Shown piece after piece: positions 26,904-36,055 of a DNA stretch of 64,000 nucleotides. The translations under genes and the position numbers were made by a program. Every line of letters begins with the position of its first letter. The stretch's first letter is position 1. The stretch is taken from the NCBI RefSeq assembly GCF_014851815.1, contig NZ_JACVAJ010000003.1, forward strand, positions 372,001 through 436,000, read 5' to 3'. Source of the DNA: Pseudoxanthomonas sp. PXM01. Its GTDB lineage: Bacteria; Pseudomonadota; Gammaproteobacteria; Xanthomonadales; Xanthomonadaceae. The notes under the pieces were generated by a model. The model was given only the letters and a program-made list of their open reading frames with translations. It had not been told where the DNA came from and did not search any database.

Positions 26904-29773
26904 GCGATTCCGATCTCGAACGCAGGCGGCGGGCGTTGGCCCTGTTCCGCGAGGCCGTCGAGATCGCGCCCGCGGAACGGCCTGCCTGGCTGGCCCATGC
27001 GTGCGGCGACGATGCCGCCCTGCGTACCGCGGTCGATGGACTGCTGGCGGCGGACGCCAGTTGCACGGAACCGTTCGCCGGCGACGCGCTCGCGTGGGGC
27101 AAGGCCTTCCGCGACGAGCACGGCGACGTGGCGCGCGATGCGCTGGTCGGCCGCAGCATCGGTCCATGGCGCATCACCGGCATCCTCGGCCATGGCGGCA
27201 TGGGCGCGGTGTACCGCGTCGATCGTGACGATGGTGCGTATACGCAGCGTGCTGCGTTGAAGCTGATACGTGCCGGTACCGATTCGCAGGCGGCACGCGA
27301 ACGCTTCCTGCGCGAGCGGCAGATCCTGGCGCGGTTGCGTCATCCGAACATCGCCACCCTGCTGGACGGTGGCATCAGCAGCGAAGGCGACCCGTGGTTC
27401 GTGATGGAACTGGTCGACGGCCAGCCGATCGACCGCTGGTGCGACGAGAGGCAACTCGGCCTGCGCCAACGCATCGTGCTGTTCCTGCAGGTGGTCGATG
27501 CCGTGCGCCACGCCCACCGCAACCTGGTGGTGCATCGCGACCTGAAGCCGTCCAACCTGCTGGTCGACGGCGATGGCCGGGTGAAGCTGCTGGACTTCGG
27601 CATCGCCAAGGAGCTGGCGGAGAAGCAGCACACGGTTACGCTTGATCGCGCGCTGACGTTCGAGTACGCATCGCCCGAACAGCTGCTCGATGCACCCATC
27701 ACCACCGCCACCGACCTGTGGCAGCTGGGCGTGGTGCTGCACCGGCTGCTGTCGGGCGCGCATCCGTTCGGCGTCACGCGGGAAACACCGGTGGCGCACC
27801 AGCTGCAGCAGCTCGATCGCGATCCCGAACCGCTGACGCGGGCGGCGTCGCAGGCCAGCCAGGAGCAGGCCGCGCATCGCGGCGGGCACAGCCCCGCATC
27901 ACTGGCGCGCGCGCTGCGTGGCAGCCTCGCGCAAGTGGTGCAAGCCTGCCTGCGCCGCGATCCCGAAGCGCGCTATGCCTCGGCGGACGTACTGGCGAAC
28001 GACCTGCGCGCATGGCTCGATGACCGTCCGATCAGTGCGGTATCGCTGTCCCGCACCGATCGTGCGAGGCTCTGGCTGCGGCGCAACCGGGGCCTCGCCA
28101 CCGCGGCCAGTGTCGTCGCGGTGGCGTTGCTCGCCGGGACCGGCGTGGCGCTGTGGCAGGCACACGAAGCGCGCGCGCAGGCGCGCATTGCCGAGCGCGA
28201 ATCGGAGAATGCACGCGCGACGCTGACATTCCTTGCCGACACGCTCACCGCGGCGGCGCCAGAACAGGCGATGAGTACCGAGGTCAGCGTGCGCCAGCTG
28301 CTCGACCAGGCGCGCGCCAAGCTCGACCGACGCGCACTCGAGCCCGGCGTGAGGCAGTCGATGCAGCGGATGCTGGGACGACTCTACCGTTCGATAGGCG
28401 ACGAGCAGCAGGCGGTGGAGCTGTCCGCGGCCGGGCTGAAGGGCGTGGTGCCGGAGACGCGCGAAGAAGCGCTCGCGCTGGCCGAGGATTGGGTGACGTA
28501 CTCCGATGCGCTGGGGGATCTGGAGCGCAATGCCGAGTCCCTGGCGGCGGCCGACCACGCGGTGGCCCTGCGCCAGCGCTTCGCCCCAGACGATCCCGAG
28601 CAGCAGCTGCGGGCCATGGCGCACCTGACGCTGGGCCATGTGGAGAAGTACGGCCTGGAATGGTGCCGCAAGCGGGCCGAATCCTCCCTCGCCTTTGCCA
28701 AGCGCATGCCGTCTCCGCCGGTGGAAGTGGTACTGGACATCTATTCGGACCTCAGCACCGCGGCGAATTTTCAGAATGACCGGCATCGCCTGTTGTCGGT
28801 GAGCCGAGAGGGCTTGGCGTACGCGGACGCAAACGGCATCGCTGCGGATTCGCCGGCGCGCCGTACGCTGGTCCGGGGCCTGGTGTCCGGACTGATACTG
28901 GAAGGCAAGCCCGCCGACGCGGAACGCGTGGTCCGGCAGGCCATCGCCGACGCCGAGAAGACCGGCGGCTACGGCGGCACCAGCGCGACGGTGTGGTACC
29001 AGACGCTGGCGGAAACACTGCTGGGTCAGGGGCGCTATCGAGAGGCACGGGAAGCCACGGACAGGAGCTACACGTTTTCCAGCCAGCGCGGCGAGGGTCC
29101 GCGCAACCTGGCGATGTCGCTATCCAACATCGCCACCATCGACATCATGTATGGCGATTACGCAGCAGCGCTGGCGCGCTCGAAGCGAGGCATCGCCCGA
29201 TTGGACGAGGCGGGCGTCTCTCCCGACGACAACTTCCGTCGCACGATCGAGCGCGTGCATGCACGCGCGCTGGTGGCCAACGGCGCCTTCGAGGAGGCCG
29301 CCTCGCGCTTGGAGGATCTGCGCACGCGCGCACAGCGCCTGGATGGCGACGCATCGGACGAGTATGCGCAGGTGCTCGGCGACCAGCTGAACCTGCATCT
29401 GCGCACGCGCGACACCGCCCGTGGCGCAGCATTGCTGGCGGAGCTGCGTGCGCGCATGACACAGCGCGGCATGGCCGACAGCCACGAGCAGTTCGGTTAC
29501 TTCTTCGCCATGGAAGCCACCCTCGACCGCCTGCGCGGCGACGCGGCATCCGCCGAGCGGCACCAGCGCGAGGCGCTCAAGCGCCTGCAGGCCAGCGCCA
29601 GCGACGTCGACGTGGCGATCGCCCGCGCGACCTTGGCGGATGATGTCGCCTCGCGCGGCGACAGGAAGGAAGCGCGCCGGCTGCTGGACGAGGCGCTGCC
29701 GGTGATGCGGGAAGCCTTGCTCCCCGGCGAACGCAACCGCATCGAGGCAGAGGCGCTGTCGACGCGCCTGTGA
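26900..29773 (+). CDS. Membrane Ser/Thr protein kinase with TPR-like sensor
   Basis: A 957-residue protein. A short N-terminal helical segment precedes a Hanks-type kinase (about 88-360): ILGHGGMGAVYRVDRDD loop, ALKLI lysine, VVHRDLKPSNLLVDGDG catalytic loop, LDFGIAKEL, and EYASPEQL. One membrane helix follows (about 395-415, GLATAASVVAVALLAGTGV). The remaining 540 residues are an extracytoplasmic helical TPR-like region. GTG 26900 overlaps the sigma factor stop. It probably senses an envelope cue and phosphorylates the sigma factor. In X. citri a homologous pair controls the type VI secretion system during amoeba predation; no T6SS gene is in this window. Confidence 0.87.
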   Translation: MSDSDLERRRRALALFREAVEIAPAERPAWLAHACGDDAALRTAVDGLLAADASCTEPFAGDALAWGKAFRDEHGDVARDALVGRSIGPWRITGILGHGGMGAVYRVDRDDGAYTQRAALKLIRAGTDSQAARERFLRERQILARLRHPNIATLLDGGISSEGDPWFVMELVDGQPIDRWCDERQLGLRQRIVLFLQVVDAVRHAHRNLVVHRDLKPSNLLVDGDGRVKLLDFGIAKELAEKQHTVTLDRALTFEYASPEQLLDAPITTATDLWQLGVVLHRLLSGAHPFGVTRETPVAHQLQQLDRDPEPLTRAASQASQEQAAHRGGHSPASLARALRGSLAQVVQACLRRDPEARYASADVLANDLRAWLDDRPISAVSLSRTDRARLWLRRNRGLATAASVVAVALLAGTGVALWQAHEARAQARIAERESENARATLTFLADTLTAAAPEQAMSTEVSVRQLLDQARAKLDRRALEPGVRQSMQRMLGRLYRSIGDEQQAVELSAAGLKGVVPETREEALALAEDWVTYSDALGDLERNAESLAAADHAVALRQRFAPDDPEQQLRAMAHLTLGHVEKYGLEWCRKRAESSLAFAKRMPSPPVEVVLDIYSDLSTAANFQNDRHRLLSVSREGLAYADANGIAADSPARRTLVRGLVSGLILEGKPADAERVVRQAIADAEKTGGYGGTSATVWYQTLAETLLGQGRYREAREATDRSYTFSSQRGEGPRNLAMSLSNIATIDIMYGDYAAALARSKRGIARLDEAGVSPDDNFRRTIERVHARALVANGAFEEAASRLEDLRTRAQRLDGDASDEYAQVLGDQLNLHLRTRDTARGAALLAELRARMTQRGMADSHEQFGYFFAMEATLDRLRGDAASAERHQREALKRLQASASDVDVAIARATLADDVASRGDRKEARRLLDEALPVMREALLPGERNRIEAEALSTRL

Positions 29774-29838
29774 CGGGGTGGTGGACGGACGTCAGCGAGA
29801 GCTGATCAAGCGATGCGGTCCGTCGCGCCTGCAGTGGA

Positions 29839-31530
29839 TCAGTCCTCGCATGTCTCGATCCGCGTCATCGTGATGCTCGGCCCGGTGCCGCCGCATGCCT
29901 TCGCGCCGGGCCCCATCGCGCAGCCGGTGAGCGTGGTGTGCAGGTAGCCCACCTCTTCTCCCTCCTCCACGGTGTAGGTGCCGCTGAAGTCGGCGCTGAT
30001 CACGCCGACCCCGGTCTTCCAGTGCATCTTCCCCGCGGCGTTGCCCGACGGGGTGAACGTCATGCCGCTGGTGACGCCACCTCCGCAGCCGACGCCCTGG
30101 ATGGAGAACGGCTTTGCCAGGTCGCAGACGTCCTTGCCGCTGACGCCGGAACACCCGGGAAACACCGTGATGCGGTATGCATGCATCTCCTTGGTATCGA
30201 ACTCCAACGTCGCCCGTCCCACGCCGCGCTTGCTGCGGGCCTCGAACTTGATCGTGGCGGCCTCGTCCTTGTTCGCCGGACCCGTGTAGGCGTACTTCGC
30301 ATCGGCCGGCACCTTGCCGCTCGCCGGCTCCAGGCTGGAACCGCCGCTCAACGTGGCCGTCACGGTGCCGCCTGCCGGCGCGCCGTCGGACTTGGCGCGC
30401 GGCATCGCGTCCACTTGATAGTGGGTGGAGGGCTTGGCGCCTTTGCGCTTGGCGGGAGTGCTGGTGGCCTTGAGCTCCACGCAGCGACCGCTTTCCCACG
30501 GCGTCTGTTTGCCTGAGCCGCGCAGCATCATTTCCGCGAACAGGGTCTGGATCAGTTGCGCGCCCTGCATCAGTTGCTGCGTGCGCTGCACCTCGTCGGG
30601 CCGGAAGATACTGAAACCCTGTTCCCCCCGGTTCTCGAAGGTCTCGCGACCACCACGCGACCAGCCGGCACTGATGTCGACGTGCTGCGAGGCGTAGTTC
30701 TCGTAACCGCCCATCCTCAGATCCATCTTCGAAGACGATCCGTCGGGCCCCTGCATCAGCTGGGCATCGTCGTCCAGCCAGCGTTCGTAGACGAACTTCG
30801 AGTGGACGTAGCCCCCGGTGCCCTCCTTGCCGGTGACGCGCACGGACGAGTCGACGTCCGACACCACCGTCACCTTGCCTTGTGCATCCGGGCAGGCATC
30901 CATCTTCATCTTCATCTTGATCTTGCCGGTCAGGCCGTCGGCGATCTTGCCTTCGTACGTGTACTCCTGGCTGATGCTGCCGTCCGAACCGATGGTGACC
31001 TGCGCAGCGCCTTCCTTGCCGCCGAGCTTGATGGGCCCTTCCTTCGCCAGTTCGGCCAGCTTGTCGTCGGAGGCGTCGGCGACCATGCCGGACAGCAGGC
31101 CGCCGGTCATGAATCCGCCGAAAGTGCCCATGCCCAGCCCAAGGAAGCCACTCGACATGCCTTCGCCGGTGAACGCGGCGGGGATCATCTTCGGGACCTG
31201 CGCCTGTGTGCCGCGCGCCTGTCGTTCGTAGTCTTCCGCCAGCGCCTTGAGCGCGGCCACGGTCCGCGCCTCGCCACCGAGCGCCTCTTCGACCCCGGTG
31301 GCCTGCAGCAGCCGGTAATGCAGCCAGTAGTCGAGCGGGCGTAGTGCCTGCAGCGAAGGCTCCGGTCCTTCGGCGACGAACGCGTCGAGCTGCGCCTGTG
31401 TCGGTATCCTCGAGTCCACCGACGTGTCTGTCGTCGGGTCGTCGGTGCCTTGCGTGCATGACGCCAGCGAAAGGGCCAGCCCGGCAAGCGCGAGCAGTAC
31501 AAACCCACGAACGTGTTTCGATGGCGTCAC
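29839..31530 (-). CDS. Large lipoprotein of unknown function
   Basis: A 563-residue lipoprotein: signal peptide with lipobox LASC at Cys25. A glycine/methionine-rich hydrophobic stretch at about 122-149 (GMSSGFLGLGMGTFGGF and on) looks like a glycine zipper able to enter a membrane. Downstream parts are beta-rich and polar, with Cys pairs near the C-terminus (CSGVSGKDVC, CAMGPGAKACGG). I do not recognise a family. The start is GTG 31530 with GGAGA about 8 nt upstream; the frame is open to 31704 but that part lacks a signal peptide at its head. Third gene of a secreted-protein operon that converges on the kinase gene. Confidence 0.65.
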   Translation of the reverse strand: MTPSKHVRGFVLLALAGLALSLASCTQGTDDPTTDTSVDSRIPTQAQLDAFVAEGPEPSLQALRPLDYWLHYRLLQATGVEEALGGEARTVAALKALAEDYERQARGTQAQVPKMIPAAFTGEGMSSGFLGLGMGTFGGFMTGGLLSGMVADASDDKLAELAKEGPIKLGGKEGAAQVTIGSDGSISQEYTYEGKIADGLTGKIKMKMKMDACPDAQGKVTVVSDVDSSVRVTGKEGTGGYVHSKFVYERWLDDDAQLMQGPDGSSSKMDLRMGGYENYASQHVDISAGWSRGGRETFENRGEQGFSIFRPDEVQRTQQLMQGAQLIQTLFAEMMLRGSGKQTPWESGRCVELKATSTPAKRKGAKPSTHYQVDAMPRAKSDGAPAGGTVTATLSGGSSLEPASGKVPADAKYAYTGPANKDEAATIKFEARSKRGVGRATLEFDTKEMHAYRITVFPGCSGVSGKDVCDLAKPFSIQGVGCGGGVTSGMTFTPSGNAAGKMHWKTGVGVISADFSGTYTVEEGEEVGYLHTTLTGCAMGPGAKACGGTGPSITMTRIETCED

Positions 31531-31576
31531 TTGCGGTTCTCCGAGGCTGTGGGTGTGCGCATGGCGTCCTGTGCGA

Positions 31577-32425
31577 TCAGGGGGTTCCAGCGAGCAGCGA
31601 TGGCGCATCGGGTGTCCTGAGCTGCAACAGGGCCGCCCAGTCCTGCCGGTTGAGGTTGCATTGCGCGGGTGCGTCAGGACTGCAGGGCGCGTCGCCTGCG
31701 CCACGCATGGGCAGGTCGGCGAAGCGGCCGGCGTCGTCGAGCCGCAGCATCCTCAACGCGACCGTCTGTTGCACGTTGCCGCCGACCAGCCATGCGATGC
31801 CGGCCTGCGCCGCCACCACGATGTCGCAATGCATCGGCAGTCCCGCGCCGCCCGTATCCAGCACGTTCACCAGGCCCGCATGACCCAGTGCGCGCGTCTG
31901 ACCCCGCACGTAGCACAGCATGTCGCCCGGCGACGGTGCCGCGGCCTGCGGTGCGACAAGGCGGTAAGGGCCGGCACCCGGGCGCAGTGCCGCCCGCACG
32001 TAATCCACGTGGCGGGACGACGCGCTGAAGCCGGGCACCCGCGCCTGCCGCATCACCCACGACACGAACGCGGCTGACCACGGCGTGTCGACCACGAAGC
32101 TGCGGCACGCAGCGCCGGCCTGCCCGCAGCCACTGCCCAGCCCGCTGCCGTTCCAGTAGGCCGCGACCTTGCGCCATGCCTGCGCGCCATCAGCAAGGGC
32201 ATCGTTTTCCGCTTCGTACACCGCCTGTCCACCGGCGCGGCCGTCCGCATCGATGAAGGGACGGAACCAGGCGTGGTTCTCCTGGCAGGCGATCGCGGCG
32301 ATGCGCGTGGCGACGTCGGTCGATGCCAGTTGCGTGCGCAGCTGCGGGCAGGGATCGGTCGCGCTGGCCGGCAACGCGGACAGCAGGATGGAGCAGGCGA
32401 ACAGCAGTAGCAGGGTGAGCTTCAC
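31577..32425 (-). CDS. DUF2272-domain secreted protein
   Basis: A 282-residue protein with a Sec signal peptide (cleavage after ASA, about residue 23). The core (about 95-215) matches DUF2272, an NlpC/P60- and CHAP-like fold: DTPWSAAFVSWVMRQARVPGF, SSRHVDYVRAAL, PSPGDMLCYVRG and ALGHAGLVN. Where peptidoglycan amidases of this fold have WCAAF, this protein has WSAAF, as is common in DUF2272, so the usual cysteine nucleophile is absent at that site. Its activity, if any, is unclear. It lies between two secreted proteins of unknown function on the same strand. Confidence 0.72.
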   Translation of the reverse strand: MKLTLLLLFACSILLSALPASATDPCPQLRTQLASTDVATRIAAIACQENHAWFRPFIDADGRAGGQAVYEAENDALADGAQAWRKVAAYWNGSGLGSGCGQAGAACRSFVVDTPWSAAFVSWVMRQARVPGFSASSRHVDYVRAALRPGAGPYRLVAPQAAAPSPGDMLCYVRGQTRALGHAGLVNVLDTGGAGLPMHCDIVVAAQAGIAWLVGGNVQQTVALRMLRLDDAGRFADLPMRGAGDAPCSPDAPAQCNLNRQDWAALLQLRTPDAPSLLAGTP

Positions 32426-32447
32426 GGGATGTCATCCATGGCAGTGC

Positions 32448-32468
32448 GGGCAGGCGCGGCCTGCCCGT
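32448..32468 (-). terminator. Intergenic hairpin inside the secreted-protein operon
   Basis: A perfect 9-bp stem CGGGCAGGC / GCCTGCCCG with a 3-nt loop lies 9 nt after the stop of the first gene and 23 nt before the DUF2272 gene. Lacking a T-run, it may be a partial attenuator or mRNA-stabilising element. Confidence 0.5.
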
Positions 32469-32476
32469 GGCGGGCG

Positions 32477-33730
32477 TCAGAAGTTCCGCATCAGGCCGCG
32501 CAGCAGTTTCTTCGCGCCGCCTTCTTCCTTCTTCTCCGGGGCCTGCTTGCCGTCGCCATCCCCTTCGTCGGAAGGCATGCCGCCCATGTCGCCGAAGTCC
32601 ATGCCCAGCATCGCCACCGTGGTGGCCTTGGTGCGCACGCGCACGTTCCATTCCGGATCCCACGGCTGCTTCGGGTCCGTGGGCTTCGGCGGCCAGGTGA
32701 TGTTGGTTTCGGGGCCGTAAGCGATCATGTTGAGCGAGGCGAAGCCGCCGTGCTCACCGCCCTTGGCGGTGTTCTTGAAGATGCCCTGTGGGATTGCGCA
32801 GCTGGTCGTGCCGGGCGCGAGCAGCACCTTCTGCTTCAGCCACCGGTCGATGTAGGAACCGGTCAGGTAGTTGACCAGCTCATGGCCGGCGCCGGCCACC
32901 TCGGCGCTGCTCCATGTGGTGAAGTTGCGTTCGTCCTGCATGGCGATCGCGTTGAGGAAATAGGCTTTCGCGCGATCCACCGGCTGCCAGCTCAGGCCGA
33001 TGCTGTCGGTCAGTTCGCCGCGCGTCTGCAGCGCGATCTTCGGCATGAAGTCCGCGTTCTGTCCCAGCTCGAACTGCAGCGAGGTCGGCACGCCATCGCC
33101 GGTGATGCGGTGCTGGCCGACCATCGACGAACGCTCGCCGACGCGCCGGTTGTTCTTCAGGTTGGGCCACAACGCGTAGCTGGGATTGACGTCGATGTCG
33201 CGGTCCGGGACGAACAGGCCGGGCGCGATCGCGCCGTCCTGCTGGAACTGCCCGTTCTTGATCTTGAGCGTCATCACCTTCGGCTGCCCCGGGCGCACGG
33301 TGGTGCCGCAGCCCCAGTACTGGCGGATGGTCACTTCGATGTCGCGGACCTCGTGCTCCCTCGGTTCCTCCACGTTCTTGCCTGGCGGCGGGGGCTGCAG
33401 TGCCAGCGCCTTGCCGACGCCGAGTCCCGCCGGTACCGCCTGCTCCGCGGCTACGCCCGGCTTGAGGCGGTTGTGCATCGCGATGTCCAGCACGTGCCCC
33501 TGGGTGGCAGGGATGTTGCGCGACTGCGGATACCCCTGCGGGCCCTTCTCGCCCCCCATCATCCTGCCCGCGAGCCCGCCGAGCATGCCCATGTCGGGCA
33601 TGCCGGCCATCGAATGGGTGGCGACGTCGATCCACACCTGCGTTTCCGGACCGGCAGGTGGCGCGCTGCTGGCGGGCAGCGCGATGATCAACGCGGTGGC
33701 GAGGGCGAGTTTCAGCGGGGGTCGGCGCAT
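32477..33730 (-). CDS. Secreted protein of unknown function with Gly/Met-rich segment
   Basis: A 417-residue protein with a signal peptide (cleavage near SSA, about residue 23). Residues 41-60 (MAGMPDMGMLGGLAGRMMGG) form a short Gly/Met-rich hydrophobic stretch like the longer one in the lipoprotein two genes downstream. The middle contains IEVTIRQYWGCGTTVRPGQP, GQHRITGDG and PVDRAKAYFLNAI segments; the C-terminus is acidic and then basic. No family is recognised. ATG 33730 is the natural start of the signal peptide. First gene of the three-gene set; the 217 bp upstream (33731-33947) hold no gene, only a 6-bp stem CGGTCC / GGACCG at 33812-33830. Confidence 0.6.
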   Translation of the reverse strand: MRRPPLKLALATALIIALPASSAPPAGPETQVWIDVATHSMAGMPDMGMLGGLAGRMMGGEKGPQGYPQSRNIPATQGHVLDIAMHNRLKPGVAAEQAVPAGLGVGKALALQPPPPGKNVEEPREHEVRDIEVTIRQYWGCGTTVRPGQPKVMTLKIKNGQFQQDGAIAPGLFVPDRDIDVNPSYALWPNLKNNRRVGERSSMVGQHRITGDGVPTSLQFELGQNADFMPKIALQTRGELTDSIGLSWQPVDRAKAYFLNAIAMQDERNFTTWSSAEVAGAGHELVNYLTGSYIDRWLKQKVLLAPGTTSCAIPQGIFKNTAKGGEHGGFASLNMIAYGPETNITWPPKPTDPKQPWDPEWNVRVRTKATTVAMLGMDFGDMGGMPSDEGDGDGKQAPEKKEEGGAKKLLRGLMRNF

Positions 33731-33947
33731 GGCGTGCAGCTCCTGGGATAGGCGATGGGGTGGTATGCGAAGAACCGCATCCACAGGGGACACGCAGCGG
33801 AAAGCCGGGATCGGTCCTGGAGCGGGACCGGGTGCTCAGGCGCTGACGAATGGCATCGCGACGGCCGATACCCGCGCACGGGGCAACGGCCGGCGGCACG
33901 TACGCACGCCGGGATCAGGGGCCTGGAATCAGGAACAGACGCGGGCG

Positions 33948-34901
33948 TCAGGCCGCGAGGACGGTCCGGTGCGCGAGTAGGCGCGCATAGAGGGCGGCCC
34001 CGTAGTGGGGCTCGTGCAGCGGCGTCTGCAGGGTGAACTGGGGCGAGGCGGCCTGCAGGGCGGCGGCGAAGGGCGCCATCAGCAGGTCGCCCGCGCTGAA
34101 GGCCCCGCCGGAGTACGACACGGCGATGCGCTCTTCACTGTCGAAGGCGAGCCGCTGGCGGATCGCCAGCACGATGTCGGCCAGCTCCTGCCCGGCGCGC
34201 GCGTAGATGTCCAGCGCCGCACCGTCTGCTTGTCGCGCAGCGTCGGCGACGATGCGCGAGATCTGCGCGATCTCGGCACGTGTGCCCACGCCGGGGCCAT
34301 AGATGCGCGCGCACAGGTCCAGATCGGACGCGAGTTCGAGGCGTTCGTTGACGAGGGCATGCAACGGCCCTTTCGGCAGGCGCCCATCGCTCATCCGCGA
34401 ATACGCGTTCAGCCCCTGCACCGCGATCCAGTAGGCTGAGCCTTCATCGGAGAATGTTTCGCCCCAGCCGCCGCCGCGCGCGTCCACGCCCTGGCGCTGG
34501 CCGTAGCCGATCGATCCTGTGCCGGCGACGATGTTGATGCCGTCGCCGCAGGCTAGGGATCCGGCCCAGCCGCAGACCATGTCGTTGTCGCAGCGGTAGC
34601 GGTCGTGCCCGAGGATCTGTGCCGGAATCGCATCAAGGCGCGCCGTGGCATGGGTATCCTCGCCATGCGCCGGCAGGCCGAAGAACGCATAGGCGATCGC
34701 GCCCGCGTCGGCCACCGCCACTTGTCCCAGCACGGTGGCGATGCCGTCCGACAGGATCTGCTGTACGCCGTCGAAGCCGACTTCCGGGTGGTAGGTGGTG
34801 CCCGTCTGTGCCTGCGCCACCAACTGGCCGTCGTCGTCCATCAGCGCGAACCGGGTCTTGGTTCCGCCGCCGTCGACGCCCAGGTAGAGGCTTCCGGTCA
34901 T
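33948..34901 (-). CDS. BadF/BcrA-type amino-sugar kinase (AgaK/NagK-like)
   Basis: A 317-residue ATPase of the ASKHA superfamily. Phosphate-1 motif YLGVDGGGTKTRFALMDDDG, the NIVAGTGSIGYG segment, GGGWGETFSDEGSAYWI and SYSGGAFSAGDLL match eukaryote-like N-acetylglucosamine kinases in the BadF/BadG/BcrA/BcrD family. Placed next to AgaS and AgaZ, it most likely phosphorylates N-acetylgalactosamine (or galactosamine) on C6 in the cytoplasm. Its ATG overlaps the AgaS stop (ATGA at 34898-34901). It is the last gene of a five-gene operon read from 40340 leftwards. Confidence 0.82.
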   Translation of the reverse strand: MTGSLYLGVDGGGTKTRFALMDDDGQLVAQAQTGTTYHPEVGFDGVQQILSDGIATVLGQVAVADAGAIAYAFFGLPAHGEDTHATARLDAIPAQILGHDRYRCDNDMVCGWAGSLACGDGINIVAGTGSIGYGQRQGVDARGGGWGETFSDEGSAYWIAVQGLNAYSRMSDGRLPKGPLHALVNERLELASDLDLCARIYGPGVGTRAEIAQISRIVADAARQADGAALDIYARAGQELADIVLAIRQRLAFDSEERIAVSYSGGAFSAGDLLMAPFAAALQAASPQFTLQTPLHEPHYGAALYARLLAHRTVLAA

Positions 34902-36055
34902 GGCACCGAATGCAGGCGCACGCCCTGCACGACGCGGTTCACCGTGCCCTGCTTGTTCGGATTGTCGGGCGACAGTCCGAGCGCGCGCGATACGTGGAAC
35001 GCGAACATCTGGGCGACCGTGACGTAGGGCCACAGCAGGTCGACGTCGTCGGCCTCGGCGAGGAAGGGCACGGGGATGGTGTCGGCCGTGGCCTCGGCCC
35101 GCGGTTGCGCACTGACTTCGATGACGCGCGCGGCCACGCGATCGCCGCGCAGCTCATCGACCAGGTCATGGTCGTACTGGCGCGTCAACGGATCGTTGGA
35201 CACGAACACGACGACCAGCGTGCGCGCCTGCAGGAAGGTCTTGGGGCCATGACGGAAGCCGAGCGGCGTGTCGTAGCAGGTCGCCACGGCGCCATTGCTG
35301 AGTTCGCCCAGTTTCAACGCCGCCTCGCGCGCCAGTCCCTGCATCACGCCGCTGCCGAGGTAGACGACGCGCTCGTAGCCCGCCAGCGCGAGCGCCTGCG
35401 TGGTCGGGCCGGCGTGGTCGATGGTCTGCGCGGTGGCGCGACTGATCGCCGGGATGCGCGATTCCAGTCGGGGCGTGCCGATGAAGGCGGCGAGCGTGGC
35501 GTACATCATGCAGCTGAAGCTGGAGGTCATCGCGAAGCTGGCGTCGTGCGTTTCCTCGGGCAACTGCAGGGTCAGCAGATGGCGCGCAGGCGCGCGACCG
35601 AGCGCGCCCTCGGGATTGCAGGTGACCACGAGGTGGCGCACATCGGCGACGATCGATTCGACGAGTGCGACGGTCGCGAGGCTCTCGGGACTGTTGCCGG
35701 AGCGGCCGAACGACACCAGCAGCAGCGGCTGTGCCGGATCGAGGTGCAGGTGCGGTGCGCTGACGATATCGGTGGTCGGCACCGCGTCGACGCGCGCCGG
35801 CAGGTGGCGGTCGAGCAGGGGTGCCAGGCACTGGCCGATGTAGGCCGACGTGCCTGCACCGGTCAGGATGACGCGCGCGCGCGGATCCTGCGCGATGGGC
35901 CCGGCGAACGCGTCGATCTGCGCCTGCAGCCCCGCGAGAAGCGCGTGCGTGCGCTCCAGCATCAGCGGTTGCTGTTCGATCTCGCGCGCGGTCCACAGCG
36001 CGCCGCCGGCCTGGAGGTCGGATTCGGGGACGCCGAGGTGGTCAGGGGTTTTCAT
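34898..36055 (-). CDS. agaS: AgaS-type SIS-domain sugar-phosphate isomerase/deaminase
   Basis: A 385-residue enzyme with two SIS domains. The first (about 50-200) has RVILTGAGTSAYIG and SFGRSGNSPESLATV; the second (about 215-360) has VVYLGSGVMQGLAREAAL followed by KLGELS, and GFRHGPKT. AgaS converts galactosamine-6-phosphate to tagatose-6-phosphate with release of ammonia. The start is ATG 36055, which lies 14 nt inside the upstream agaZ gene, so the two are tightly coupled. A glucosamine-6-phosphate deaminase function is the alternative, but the AgaZ and AgaR neighbours favour the galacto pathway. Confidence 0.87.
   Translation of the reverse strand: MKTPDHLGVPESDLQAGGALWTAREIEQQPLMLERTHALLAGLQAQIDAFAGPIAQDPRARVILTGAGTSAYIGQCLAPLLDRHLPARVDAVPTTDIVSAPHLHLDPAQPLLLVSFGRSGNSPESLATVALVESIVADVRHLVVTCNPEGALGRAPARHLLTLQLPEETHDASFAMTSSFSCMMYATLAAFIGTPRLESRIPAISRATAQTIDHAGPTTQALALAGYERVVYLGSGVMQGLAREAALKLGELSNGAVATCYDTPLGFRHGPKTFLQARTLVVVFVSNDPLTRQYDHDLVDELRGDRVAARVIEVSAQPRAEATADTIPVPFLAEADDVDLLWPYVTVAQMFAFHVSRALGLSPDNPNKQGTVNRVVQGVRLHSVP

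Noticed and set aside
31577-32425. Active cysteine peptidase or amidase
   Set aside because: The position of the catalytic cysteine in the related fold is serine (WSAAF), so I did not assign a peptidoglycan hydrolase activity.
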